From assembly GCA_014549065.1 (NCBI GenBank), contig JACDOX010000052.1, positions 1,714,728 to 1,778,727 on the forward strand: 64,000 bases of DNA, read 5' to 3'. Source of the stretch: Cardinalis cardinalis. Lineage: Eukaryota; Chordata; Aves; Passeriformes; Cardinalidae. Numbering within the stretch: the stretch's first letter is position 1; every line of letters begins with the position of its first letter. Below, in pieces: positions 1-12,000 of this stretch. Position numbers and translations under genes: made by a program. The notes below the pieces were generated by a model. It saw nothing but the letters and a program-made list of their open reading frames with translations. It searched no databases and was not told the origin of the DNA.

Positions 1-743
1 AGTTGTGCTTCATTTCTGGATGCTCACTAACCCTCATTTTATAATATAGAGTCAGAGTTGATTATTCTAAATAGAAACATCAGTAAAAACTGACCTNGTA
101 TGGTAGAGAGCTTCCATAATTATTGTTGTTTCCTTTTTGCTGAGGTATGTAGATGCAACTAAAACTCTGCTTCATTGCAGTAGCTGATAGAAAATGGTCA
201 GTCTCTGTGGAAAAATATACCACAGATATATATTATATATATATACACCAGATATAGGGTGCAGTAAGATAACTGTGATGATTAAGGAGAAGAAAAAAAT
301 CTCAGACAGAGACTAGGACCTTATTATTTTCTTTTCCAAGATTGAAAAAAAGGAAAAGAGGACACACAACAGCTTTTAGCTCCTATAGTTCAGGAGAGGG
401 CCTAAATAGAGCTATTTTACCCTAGATATTTGCATTGCTAAATACTTCAGATATTCTTACATGCAACCATCAAACTTTTCNCATTAGTCAGTTCATAGCT
501 GGAATATTGCACTTTAGGGACTACTTGACTTCTTCACACCAGGGTATCTAAATCAGCTTAGAATGTTTTAGAAAAAAACTTCAATATTAATTTTTTGCCA
601 AATCTTCTCTCTCCAGAACAATAATCTCAAAGCAGGTTTTGATCAGAGGTGTATCTGCTAAAATTTATAACACAGTGGCCATTATGAAGGTAATGGCTAG
701 CAAGCTATTAGTTACCAAATTTAAGATTTACAAATGACAGAAT
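1..743. other. AT-rich unique sequence, no gene seen
   Basis: No coding region, RNA gene or recognisable transposon was found here. The only structure noted is a short TA-dinucleotide run near 225-246. Ambiguous single bases occur at about 97 and 481. Confidence 0.5.
225..246. repeat. short (TA)n microsatellite
   Basis: An alternating T/A run of about 20 bases with one interruption is visible. It is an ordinary simple repeat, possibly length-variable between individuals. Confidence 0.75.
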
Positions 744-836
744 TACAGAGTAGTTAGGATTGGAAGGAACCTCTGGAGATCATGCAGTTGAAAGCTCCTG
801 CCAAGGTGGGATCACCCAGAGCAAGTGACAGAGGAT
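744..836 (-). mobile_element. CR1 LINE 3'-end fragment, minus strand (left arm of inverted pair)
   Basis: The plus strand reads like the reverse complement of an avian CR1 3' end: a degraded octamer region, then the diagnostic block 'ttggaaggaacctctggaga', then CR1-like sequence with 'gggatcaccca'. It is strongly 5'-truncated, as is typical for CR1. It is followed directly by a second CR1 3' end in the opposite orientation. Identification is by recall of the CR1 consensus; the subfamily is not assigned. Confidence 0.75.
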
Positions 837-837
837 G

Positions 838-928
838 GACATGATCCTGGACAACCAGCTCTGGGTGGCCCAGATTGAGCAGAGGATCCAGAGATCCTTT
901 CCAACATCAGCCATTCTGAGATTCTCTT
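838..928 (+). mobile_element. CR1 LINE 3'-end fragment, plus strand (right arm of inverted pair)
   Basis: This reads forward as a CR1 3' untranslated end: 'ctctgggtggcccagattga', then 'gatcctttccaacatcag', then degraded terminal octamers of the ATTCTGTG type ('attctgagattct'). It lies head-on to the minus-strand CR1 end immediately to its left, so the pair forms an imperfect inverted repeat of about 85-90 bp per arm. Confidence 0.75.
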
Positions 929-2009
929 ATTCAAGGCATAGAGGAACAGTGATATCCACAGTAAATACCTGACTACACAATCACATAAGGTAATAAGTGC
1001 ACCAAAGAAAAGCAATTCTGTGGTTTTTATTATATCAAAAGAATGCTACTAGCAATTATGAAAGCTAGAGTATGTCAAACATGAAAGCTAGTGAAAATAA
1101 ATAATAAGTTTTCTTGTCTTTCATAGTAGCCTCCTAAAATCATGACTAATAGCTAATATAATGTGAATTACCTTCTCTTACCAAAGAACTCTGCTTTTTA
1201 CTTGGCACAGAGACAAGAAGACTGAATAGCAAAATAAGCATTTAATCTATGCAGCATAAATAAAAGAATGTTTGAAAATTATTACTGATTGTTTAGTAAA
1301 GTAGATTCCCATTATATAATTACTTTGCCTATGATATAATTTTCTTTTCTCAAGAAGGAAAAATAGAATACCTGCAGTCTTACAATCTTCAATGGAACAT
1401 GGTGTGAACCCTGAGCATTGCATAGCTAGTACACCAGTTGTGCAATTTTACATTTGGATAAAGTACCCCCATCTTTTTACTTTAAACGTAGAGTAGGAAC
1501 TGGCAATTATTTAGTAGATTANGGTGTCTTTATAAGAGAAAAGCATCACTGTTGTGGTTGGCCATTTTTCGGGGTGCAGGGAAAACTTGGGACACTCAAT
1601 GTGAGAATCAGCAAGCTCCGATTTATTAATCGGGCATCAGACTTTTATGCACAACAAGTAATAAGCTCATACNTATTCTAAAGCTAAGCACTCTGTTGGT
1701 TATACTATAATATCAGCTCTTCCTCATTCCTGAGGAGTTANATTTACTTTTTTTTCACATCTTTTTCTCAGCTACAGCACTNTGTTATTGTACAGTGTCC
1801 TTGCAGGTGCCNACTCAGATTAACTGGGTTCTGTACTTTCCCAGCCTTTGGTCAGCTAACAAGCGAATGTGTACGTGACCTCTGTCATGTAGCCATTCCT
1901 CCACACATCACAAGATTATTTCACCTATTGAACAGGCAGCTCCTATACCAAATGAAACAGAGAGGAAGCCTAGAGAGTATGGAAGCAAAGATAGGTAGCC
2001 TGAGAGGAG
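929..2009. other. AT-rich unique sequence, no gene seen
   Basis: The longest open frame is about 75 codons, contains two ambiguous bases and has no recognisable domain. No repeat family was recognised. Confidence 0.45.
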
Positions 2010-2082
2010 TCACAGAAAAACAGAATGGTTTGGTTTGGAAGGATCTCAGAGATCATCTAATTCCAACCCCACCTCTATGGAA
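2010..2082 (-). mobile_element. short CR1 LINE 3'-end fragment
   Basis: The plus strand carries the reverse complement of the CR1 3' terminus: a 'cagaatggtttggtttggaa' block, then 'gatcatctaattccaacccc'. Only about 70 bp are recognisable before the match fades, so this is a severely 5'-truncated, old copy. A short open frame running through it is a by-product. Confidence 0.85.
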
Positions 2083-2539
2083 TACAGAGAAATTGTCNAA
2101 GAAGCCAGGGATTGTGTTTGGAAAGCTAAAGCCCTGATAGATAAAATTTAATTCTATCTTTAACTAATATTAATTCTGTTTGCTGCAGATAAACTTGACC
2201 TTGATTTTTGTTCACAACAATATCGAGTTTTCTGGGATTCTTCTGGTGTGTTCTGTAGTTACTATTTCTGTTTTTATCAAAACCACTTCCTTTTTAAAAG
2301 CTCTTTAGAGATTATATTTATGTCTGTATGATAGCATAAAAATATAATGATTAACATATTTGNGGATTAATGAGCTTTTTCATCAATTTAATTGCTTTTT
2401 ATGAAGGAAAAAAAGTTTGAGGAAAACTTGGGAGATAGTCATAAGTATTCTGATTACATTTTGTTAAGGGATTTGAGACATGGCCATTGCCTGCAGCAGC
2501 TTTGAGTTGTTATTTATATAAGACACTTTTCCCACTGGC
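2083..2539. other. AT-rich unique sequence, no gene seen
   Basis: Nothing recognisable lies between the CR1 end and the GC-richer block that follows. Homopolymer-rich A/T sequence dominates. Confidence 0.4.
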
Positions 2540-3070
2540 CTCTGGAGTCCAGCCCAGAAAGCCACAGTCTTCCATCCCTGGTCAACAGATGCAGCTGCTC
2601 CTTTCCCCTTCGCAAGTCCAGCAGTAGTGATGCTGAGTGTGCATTCCAAGCTCAGACACACAGAGGACACCAGCACAGCCACACAGGCTGCCACAGACAA
2701 GGGGCTGCCTTGAGCATCACCTTCAAGCAGGACACAAGCACACACACAGAGGCACCAAGTGCCCTCCCCTCCTCACCAACAGAGTCTGAAGCTCAGAACT
2801 GGCAGCACACACCAGCACTCCCAGCTCACACTCACATGCACTTCAGTGGATCCCTCAAATACCAGCATGACCCTGCTCTCTGTCCAACACTCCTGAACAG
2901 TTCTCAGGCCCTTTTATCCTCACTGGCTGGTCTAGCTTGGGGCTCACCAGCAAAGAGATGGATGCTGCAGTGTGCTCATCTCACAGGTACTGCACCCTCT
3001 GGCTTCCCCACCCAAATACCAGCCTGATAAGCCTGCCCAAACTCACAGCCTCTAACTTGCTGGCTGATGA
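2540..3070 (-). mobile_element. GC-richer block, possible retroviral LTR or other repeat, minus strand
   Basis: About 500 bp are clearly richer in G+C than both flanks and open in several frames (93 codons on minus, 105 on plus), without any protein family I recognise. On the minus strand there is a TATA-like 'ggataaaagg' near 2914-2923, followed by GC-rich sequence, as in an LTR U3/R junction. That is the only positive evidence. Alternatives are a lineage-specific unknown repeat or a decayed exon-like region. No boundaries or target-site duplication could be fixed. Confidence 0.3.
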
Positions 3071-4737
3071 CATGATAAGCTTTTGTTGCTCGTTGATTTT
3101 TATTTTTGTTTATGAAAAGTATTGTGCATCATTACTTACTATTCCAATTTAAGTTTTAAAGTACCCTACTTTATTATTCATCCTCACTGCCACCATAAAT
3201 CAGTCAGTGTAAGAACACAGTTGCTCAGTTTTGTGCATCCTAATATCTTTGACTAAATCTCAAGCTTTTACTTTTAAACTTATGCTCCTCCCTACCTTAG
3301 AGCATATACCTCTAAGAATACGTTGGACTTTGTTAGAAACATGCTGTTTTAACTGTAATATTTAAAAACAACCACTAATAGCTACTCTTTTCCAGGTAAT
3401 ACAGGTTTCAGATGCAATGATGTCTGGTTAAATACTTCAATTTAATTTGTCATCTAGCTATATACTGAAGGGGTGGAAAAGTTACTCAACTAAAATTGTG
3501 AAGGGGAAAAGCAAAATATGCTATAAAGCTGTGCTCTTCAGACACTACTAACTAGGTGGCTGTTTTTAGGGCGGCACGCTGCATTATGGCATGTGTGAGT
3601 GGTTCTGAACACCTAGGAAAACAAATGATGATGGGGCAAGGATTGATTGCTTTTTAACAATAAGGGCTTCATTTCACTTGTGTCCAAATTTTAACATTTT
3701 TTTAAAGTAGCATAAATCCATAGCAGCAACTTCATAATTTATGAAGATATATTCTTGAGCTGAAAGAATGGGGTTTGAGGCACTTCAGCGAAACAGGAAT
3801 AAAAACATTTTGAAGCAGCAGTACTTACATGATCTACAATACCTATATGTAAAGCAATGTAATAAAATTGACTGGTGATTCTAATATGCTTAATTTTTCA
3901 ATATATTTTTGTATTTTTCTCTTTATACTTTCAAAAAAAATTTGCCTACCTAATCCTCAAACTAGAAGTTCTATAGTTGGAGAAAGTAAGCCTGAGGGTA
4001 AAACAACTTCATGACTAGTGAATTGAAGATTTAATAAGAATAAAAATTATTTGGTTTTTTTAATAGCTTCTAATGTCATGCATCAAACATCCCTTGAGTC
4101 CTATGCCAACCAGTGGTATGAGCATCAGGACAATTATTTGGTTTGTTCAGTCTCGATTTCCCATAATCTTTGCACCAAATATTGCAGCTATAAGCATTAC
4201 ATTTGCATACTACAGACTGCATTTCTGAAGACAGTCTCTTATGTGAATCCCTTTACAAGCTCACATATATTTTGCTCACAGATGTTATAATATTAAGACA
4301 GGCATAAGACCTATATTATGAGATTTATTATAGAAAGCATCCTGTAAGATATACTTATGGCTGTGTGAAAGATTAACAAGGGAGTTTAAAATTGCTCCCA
4401 ATTCAGTTTCATAATAGTTTGAAACTCATGAGACTACTCCTATCCTTTCCCATATCAGATTATCACTGTTTTAAAAAGCAAATTAAAAACACCTTAATAA
4501 TTCTAAATTATATACTGAAATTTTATATGGAGAGTAAACAAAGCCAACTTCCCTAAGTCTTCCACAGGTAGTAGATTCTTTCTTGATATTCTACTGATAC
4601 TAAGCCTACAGCATCCAAAATATTTGCTTTTCTATTTCTATGACAGAAACAAAAACAAATGAACCAAAAAAACCCTTAATCTTTGCCAAACATTAAGTTG
4701 AGTGTTGTCACCTTATTGCAAAAGTTCCATACCTTCT
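3071..4737. other. AT-rich unique sequence, no gene seen
   Basis: Only short open frames occur (79 codons at most) and no repeat signatures were recognised. Confidence 0.45.
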
Positions 4738-4986
4738 TGGTGATTTCTCATGGGCTTCTCCCCACAGCACAACAAACTCCACTTCCTTTCTCATGCACCC
4801 AGCCCACTCTTTTGTAGCACTCCTCTTCTTATTGGACACAGCTGTGGCCTATTAAGGGCAGGCCTGTTCCTAATCTTTGGTGATTGGTACAGCTGCAACT
4901 CCTCAGGTGTGAGACTACCTTCTGCACTATCTTTATTTTCTTCTATCCCTCCCCAGCTGAGCAAAGCACAACCTCTAAAAAATTAG
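4738..4986 (-). mobile_element. possible LTR fragment with CCAAT and TATA-like boxes, minus strand
   Basis: This block is richer in C and G than its surroundings. Read on the minus strand it has two CCAAT boxes (plus-strand 'attgg' at 4883-4887 and 4831-4835) and then a TATA-like 'ctacaaaag' (about 4809-4817). That order and spacing resemble a retroviral LTR promoter. No terminal TG/CA pair or polyadenylation signal could be fixed. The call is an inference from promoter layout and base composition, and it could also be an unrelated repeat. Confidence 0.35.
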
Positions 4987-5835
4987 CATTTCTCATGTTC
5001 ACTGCCATCTTAACAAATACACGTGATCACTCTGTAGCCTAAGTCTGCAATTACAGTCTTAAACAGAAAAAGAAAGTTAAGGCAACAAATCTGAATTATG
5101 AAATGTGTACAGGACTGTCATCGGTCTCGTATGGCCAGAATCTGAATTTCTGTAATGAGCTATGCTGTCCTGCTCTCTAACACATGGCTTCTCTCAGTCT
5201 TTGGAACGTCTAGCAAACAATGACAATTTATTTTCCACAAACCTAAGCAACAGATCAGAGATTTTCTACAAAGCAAATACAAATATTAGAGAACTTGAAG
5301 AGGCTGTTACTAGCATGTTGTAAAGAAAACCCTGAAAAATTAAAATACCACTGCTAACATTCCTCCATCAGTGAATATATGACAGCACCTTATGAGTTAA
5401 TTAGACTATAAAATTGTGTGTGCTATCCTAGGAAGCTAGGATACAAAGAAAACATTCTGCTGTTTACCATGCAGGGCATATTGTAGCCTATTTTAAGAAA
5501 CCATCACAGCATACAATAATTTTGTTTCAATTGTAATGTCTTACTTATAAAAAAATTTACCAGAAATATTATCCCAGAAGGCATATGTTTCATATAAAGT
5601 TGATAAATGTGAGCAAATTAAAATATCGTACAGGCAAATTACAGGGAAAATTAAACTGTTTTCCAACATGCCTGAAGGGACCAACAGATTTTTGATTCCT
5701 ATAAATCAAGTCTGGATTGCTTCCTAGAAGGCATTTTTTCTGCAGACTAGAGGGTCAATGATGAAATCCTATGGCCTATGCTATCTCAGGAGAAAGATTA
5801 GATGACCATTTCCTAGTCATCTATGGACCTGTCAG
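4987..5835. other. AT-rich unique sequence, no gene seen
   Basis: No open frame, RNA or repeat family was recognised. Confidence 0.4.
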
Positions 5836-6017
5836 CTATATTTAAATGAGTACTTTNTTCATATGATTCATCTATAATTGGATGTGGTTGAGGATTGCCT
5901 TAGACTACCCAAGAGCAAGATCAGGTTATATTTAGATGAATACTTCCTTTATGTGATCTGTCTATAATTGGATGTCATTGAAGGCTGCTTTAGACTCCCC
6001 CAAGAGAAAGCCTAGGG
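5836..6017. repeat. two-copy tandem duplication, about 90-bp unit
   Basis: Copy 1 spans 5836-5925 and copy 2 spans 5926-6017. They share a perfect core 'tctataattggatgt' and align along their whole length with roughly four fifths identity. Differences are mostly transitions, plus a one- or two-base length difference. Nothing in the unit resembles a known transposon, and it is not open in any frame. The divergence shows that the duplication is old. Confidence 0.85.
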
Positions 6018-9000
6018 TACATAAAAGCAAATTTTAAAACCTTTATGGCAATAAGAAAGATGCCGCAAAGGCTGTTACAGAATGAAACCAACAAAGCTAA
6101 GCAGATATTGCTCCTGCTGTATGGCAGAAGCTACTGCTCTTCATGGCAGATGCCTGAGCTGGCACGAGTTACTGACAGTTTATCATATTTGTAANAAAAT
6201 ATTGATTGTTGACCTTTCAATTACTTAGGAAAAAACAATTCCNTGGTGGGTTTTTTTTTTCATTAAAGAAAGGAAGAGGTGGCTATGCAAACAGAAGTAA
6301 TTGGGTAAAAATGGCAAGAGAATTGGATCCTCCAAAATATCACAATTTACACTCATAAGTCAAGCAGACCTTCAAAACATTTTGGAATCTCACAAGAATT
6401 ACTTTGCTCAACCAGAAAATGAAAAAAAATGTTGAATATTGGAATACATGACTCTTACACATATTAAAAAATATCCTTTTCATTAAGTAATCCTACTGAG
6501 ACCATCACCTACCCCTGAAAAGGTGTATAATGCAGTTTACAACTCCAAAATACACACAGATTTNTTTTTTTATTTGAAAAGAAATGTGCATTTCTTCTTC
6601 CTGAAGAAAGTTCAACTGACTATGTGTCTCAGGAAGAAGTTTACAACTCCATTTGTCAGTCATCAAGTTCTCATCTATAAATATCAAATGAAATTAAGAT
6701 CATAAAAAAAATGTTCTGTTAGTGACAATATTCATCTGTCTCTAAAATGTTCTTAGTCATAAAGAAATAATTTGCTGAAAGACTGTTTCTTTTTTCTTTG
6801 CCTTTCAAATATTTTAATTTAACAAAACTCAGTGACAGCTTTTGCTGTTAAAATCACAATACAAAAATCAGATCTATCAACTGGAAATAACATATGGGAT
6901 TCTACAAAAATAGCTTCTCTGGGATAGTAATAAATTGATTATTCTAAAAACCATTTGACAATTTTACCTGCAAATTTAACTTTACAAATTATTTGCANGT
7001 AACCTGGACCCTGGAAATAGTCTACTTTCACAGCAATGCAATTACATGCTTTTAGCTTCACAAAATACAGTGCAATATACCTCCTGCCAAAATATTATTT
7101 ATCATCGATAATGATTTTGTTTAAGATTAGCAAAATGTCCAAGATATGTGAAANATCAAAAATTCTGAGCAATCTGAAAGCAAAAGTGTTTAATAGCTAT
7201 TGATGTCAGAACTCAGTATGATACATCATACAGTGGTACTATGTGGTACTTTACCTTCTATGGTGTATTGTAATGCACTGTTGTAGAAAAGAGAAAACAT
7301 TGGTATTTTTTGGTTTTTTTAAATATCTAGTCAGTGAATTATGTGGAATAGCAACAGCAACATTTAACATATGCACTCTTGACTATGGCATGCCTTTGCT
7401 GAGGNATGATTCAAAAAATTATGCAGCCCACAGTGTCAATTTTCTAAGTCTCTTTCAATGTCTCCAGTTTCCTACACAAAAATTTAATCTATCTACAGGG
7501 TCTATAAATTTTCATATCTGAATGTTCTACCTTTTGATCTCTATGAATGTGGAAGAAACTAACTAATGAATGTTAAGGAACTAACTAATTAGTGAATTTT
7601 GGTTTGCAGNTGAAATGGATTCATCTTAATTCATTCTAAAAGCAAGTCTCTGGTCTAAGCCAGTCATCTAGTCTTACTCTGCAGTAGGCACACAGTGAAG
7701 TANCTATAGTATCTGTACACACCCACACATAGTTAAAATGTATTTAAAATAAATGGGAAAATCATCCATTCTTGTCATTCCTTAGTTATAAGGAGAGCTC
7801 AGACCAGTATCTTAAACTCAAGCCTGGTATTTATGTTACTGGTTAGGTGAGGTAAATTCATGTGGAATTCATTTCTCATGTGGAACATCCAAATACTGTC
7901 ACACACAAAATATTAGCTACACAAAAATAAAGCAAAATTTTATCTTAATGCTAAGCTATAGAAGTTACAAGTTTATTAACAAAAGGGAGCTGTAGAAAAA
8001 TCCCTACANACCTAACTTCACACCTCTTCACAATTTGCACTGTTTACACAATTCACACCTATACAACATTCATATTTGCTTCTACCACGCCAAAAGAAGA
8101 GGCTGCCTCACCCTTNCACCAAAAAGTCTGACTTATAATGAAAAAAGAAATGTTTGACAAGAAAAAANAAAATAACACCCTATTTCAGACAGCAAAGTCA
8201 AATGCAGATCTATCACAGAGAATTTCAGTAGATCCCCAAGCCAAAGTGTCTCTGATCCACACTGCGTACAAAGCACAGAAAGACCAGAAGAGAAAACTGA
8301 ATTCTTCCTTCCTGTTCAACACTTCTCCAACCACACATAAGCCAGGTNTGGATGATCTGCACAGAGAAGGGGATTTTTAAGACCATACCTTCCACTGAAA
8401 CTTCTACCCTCTCTGTACAAGAGTTTTTATCTGCATAAAAAGTCTCACAATTTTTGGTAGGACTAATTTTCAAAATCCCTGGTGGACTTTGCAGAATACA
8501 TTACTTGAAGCTACCTTTAGAATTTCCCCACACTTTGCAAAAGCCTTTCTGTTTTACTTCTTTGCTGTTTCATTTAATTTGTGCATGTTTATAAGGACAT
8601 GGGGCAGTTCTTAAGGAGAATTAATATAAAACTGAAACCACACAGTAGTACTAGACAGTGCACATTTGCACATATATTCAATATTTATGGATTGTGTGGG
8701 TTATGCTCATAGCTCTAAAGTTCCTCTTAAAGTTCATTTAATCTAATCCACCCCGATGTCTCAAGAGATAAAGTTCCTCATTTAGTGTCATGTCAAAGCT
8801 TAGTCCAGCCTTTGCAGTGTCACTCCTTTTGACATATTGCTGAGTTAGAACCTTTGAATCCAGAGGCTGCCAAGTAGAAATGTGTAACTTAAATGATTAA
8901 TCAAATTATTGGGAGGGGGAGAGTAAGGAAAGAAAAAAAAAAAAGATAAAAGAAAATCATTAATGGTCTTCCTTGAATGAGAATTAGAGCAAAACCACCA

Positions 9001-12000
9001 AGGACTTGCTCATTTCTTCAGCTGAATGGCTAAAGTCACAACATCATTTCTTGTCAAAGTATGCAAAAGCAGTATTGGCAATGTATTTTTAATATTTTAT
9101 TAGACATAATAACTGGTTTATTTATATATGAAATAATTTATAAACTTACATATTATCAGAAACAAATGTGATTTTCTGCAGTCATTTGAAATTTGTACTT
9201 CAGAGATAGAGGATTCCTGTTATTTATTTATGTAGATCCTAACACAACAAATCTATAAGCATGCTTTAAAATTGATGCCCACCGTTGTTGTGTTCAGATT
9301 AATGTATCATAAGGAAAATATTTCTAACAAGAAAAATAGGGCCTCCTTTCATGTTCTACTAAAAGAGAGGGAAGGGCTTATTCTCTGAAGACTGTATACC
9401 AAAATTTTATGTGTGTGTTTGACGTGTGTGGAATATCAAATTAACAGAAAAATTTTGTCACTGATCTCAAAAATAAGTATATTAACATTTTTACACCATA
9501 CTTTCCTTTCAGAACTAGTAGTAAAGATTAATGGATCTTCAGCTCCTCTACTTAAATGGCCNGTCTGCAATGTCTGGTTGTTGAGCATGGATTTGCACAG
9601 TACCATGCCAGTACCATCCCACTGTTTCACATATGCATTTCCTCTGGGAGCTGATCTGTGTTTTCCCAGAGACACTAAAAGATAATGCATTTTCCTGCCA
9701 TGTAGCTGCATGGTTTCAGATCAAGCTTTTCACCTTTAGACTGAGTTACCAATACAAAAAAGAGTCGGTGCAGGATGTTTTAACAATTATTAAAATTCTC
9801 TCTCTCAGTAAGCACTCACAAAACTTCAATCTTCATCAACCCATTGGTACTTCTTGATCCAGCAAACAAAACTAATGTCTTTGGAACAACTGCACCAAAA
9901 AACACTGATGGATTAATTTCTCACAACTAAAAATAATTAATTGCATTAATAGAAATATGTGGAACCTTAAAAAAAAGATTAGAGAGATCCTTTGTCCTGA
10001 GACATTAGTACTTGGGAAGTGCTTGGACCTGCCTAGAGTTTAAGTTACTTCAATCATTAGTTTTTCTATATGTCATTAATTTTAGTTGGCTGAGACAGCT
10101 CTCTGTAAGCTGATAATAAAGGGATATCTACCCTTTTCTGATATATTTTCTACTGAAAGCTGAGCCAGCTTACCTCCTACTAACCCCCAAAATGCTGTAA
10201 GAATGTCTGTGAATGGACTGCCTTCTTTGTGAAGCAACAAATACCAACAATACTCTGAACTTCTANATGTGAAGACATGTAACAGCAAGCCCACCATCCT
10301 AGGCTCAGTCTTTCAGAGTTTTTTCCCACTAGTACTCTCCTACCAAGTAAACCCATAGTTCATGAGAAAACTGGGCAACCTTTTACAGGGAATGCTGCCA
10401 GGCTTATTCTAACAAGGTCCAGAAAATCCTTCACATACTGAAGGGTCAACTATCTTTCTGAAATTCGGGTGTATATATTTGTTCNGACTTTTTTCGAACA
10501 AAATGAGCATTACCTCTTGATGATCATGGCTCTGGGAGGTTTCCTCTCTCTCAAACTGTAAGTACAAAANCACAGCTGCTTTGACATTATCCAGTCCCAA
10601 TATGCATTCTACCCAAAACACAATACTGAATTATGAAAAAATGAAGCAGAAAAGCCCATATCAACCCCAGGGCTCATTGGGCATTTGCCATCTGCTTTTT
10701 AACCATGTGGGCCACAAACTGATAGTCACATACACAGAAATTAATTTAGCTGTAAGCTGACTTGTGATATATCATCACTGACATCAGAAAAGGAAGAGTT
10801 ATGGTCCTCATAATTCATGCTTGCTCACACCTCTGAGCCCAAATGTTCCCCNTAGGGAACTGATGAGTCCAAGTGTGCCTTTGATTCCTGCTTCCTATTG
10901 ATCTCCAGCTGTCATCAGGAAATCATGTTCTATGGTGTGAGGAGGGAATGTCAAACTCTTACATATTCCCCAGATCATAGACAGTACACTTTAATGTTCA
11001 CATAGTGCTGCTCCAGCATCTTACACAGCACTACCAGCGTGTGCCCCAGAACCTCCATTGTCATTTACCTGTGTACAGACCAGCCTGTGACTGTCTCTCA
11101 GGCTGCTGGAAAGCATTACACTTTAGTTCCCACAAAAAGTTTTTCTTTCTCTCTTTTTGCAATACCCACATTGCCACCTTGACTGTGTAGTTAAGAGATT
11201 AATGTTTTCCTCCATTCAAATTNTTTCTGAAACAACAGAGGATGAGCCACCCAAGGAATCCTGATTTCTCACGTAACATTCCAATTTCAGCAGTGAGCTG
11301 ATTTTTTCTCTTATGCTTTGGTCTCTAAAACTGTAGAAATGTTGAGTNACAGAAGTCCAGCATAATAAATGCACTGCCTAGCACAAAGAAATANTGCTTC
11401 CAGAACTTAAAACCATAGAGAACTGCAGCATGAGCCTGAATGACAAAATAGAGTTTAGCAAGCCACACATTAAAGCCAGAAATTCTAATTGCTTTCAGGC
11501 TAAGTATCGCACTGAATGTGGCTGTAATTTTAACAGATGTTCCTGGAGAAAGAACAGGCAGTAAATTACCTGAAAGCCACCTGCCATCTTTCAGATTCTG
11601 AATAAAAATAGAACGATTCCTATTTTTTAAATTTATTGAAAAAATGAGCAACTTTCTGTATGGTCACTTTGTACATTATTTTTTGTTTATCATTCNATCA
11701 GTTTCAGATTTCTACCAGTAAAATGGCTCATAGCTGCATCACATCACACTTCAAAACAAGGAAAGAAGTATGCTATATAGCTCTTCAATCACTGGTTAGT
11801 TAGTGTACTTCACTGAATGAAGCAGGCTGGGTTCTCCATAACAATCTGCTTTATGTTAGGTCCTCCAGCAAGGGAAAGAATACCATCTGAGGACTGCTTC
11901 CAATCCTCAGAGCAGCTGAAAGGCTGGCTTGCTGAATGCACTGTGTAGATGAGTCACTGTGCTCTGCACACTCTTCTGCCCCAGGCGTAACACAAGCCAT

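Noticed and set aside
2710..3027. Plus-strand open frame of 105 codons rich in S, P, T and H
   Set aside because: It lies in a GC-rich block that is open in several frames on both strands. Composition explains the open frame and no protein family fits.
11325..11651. Minus-strand open frame of 108 codons
   Set aside because: It includes two ambiguous bases, has no recognisable domain or splice context, and is of a length expected by chance in 64 kb.
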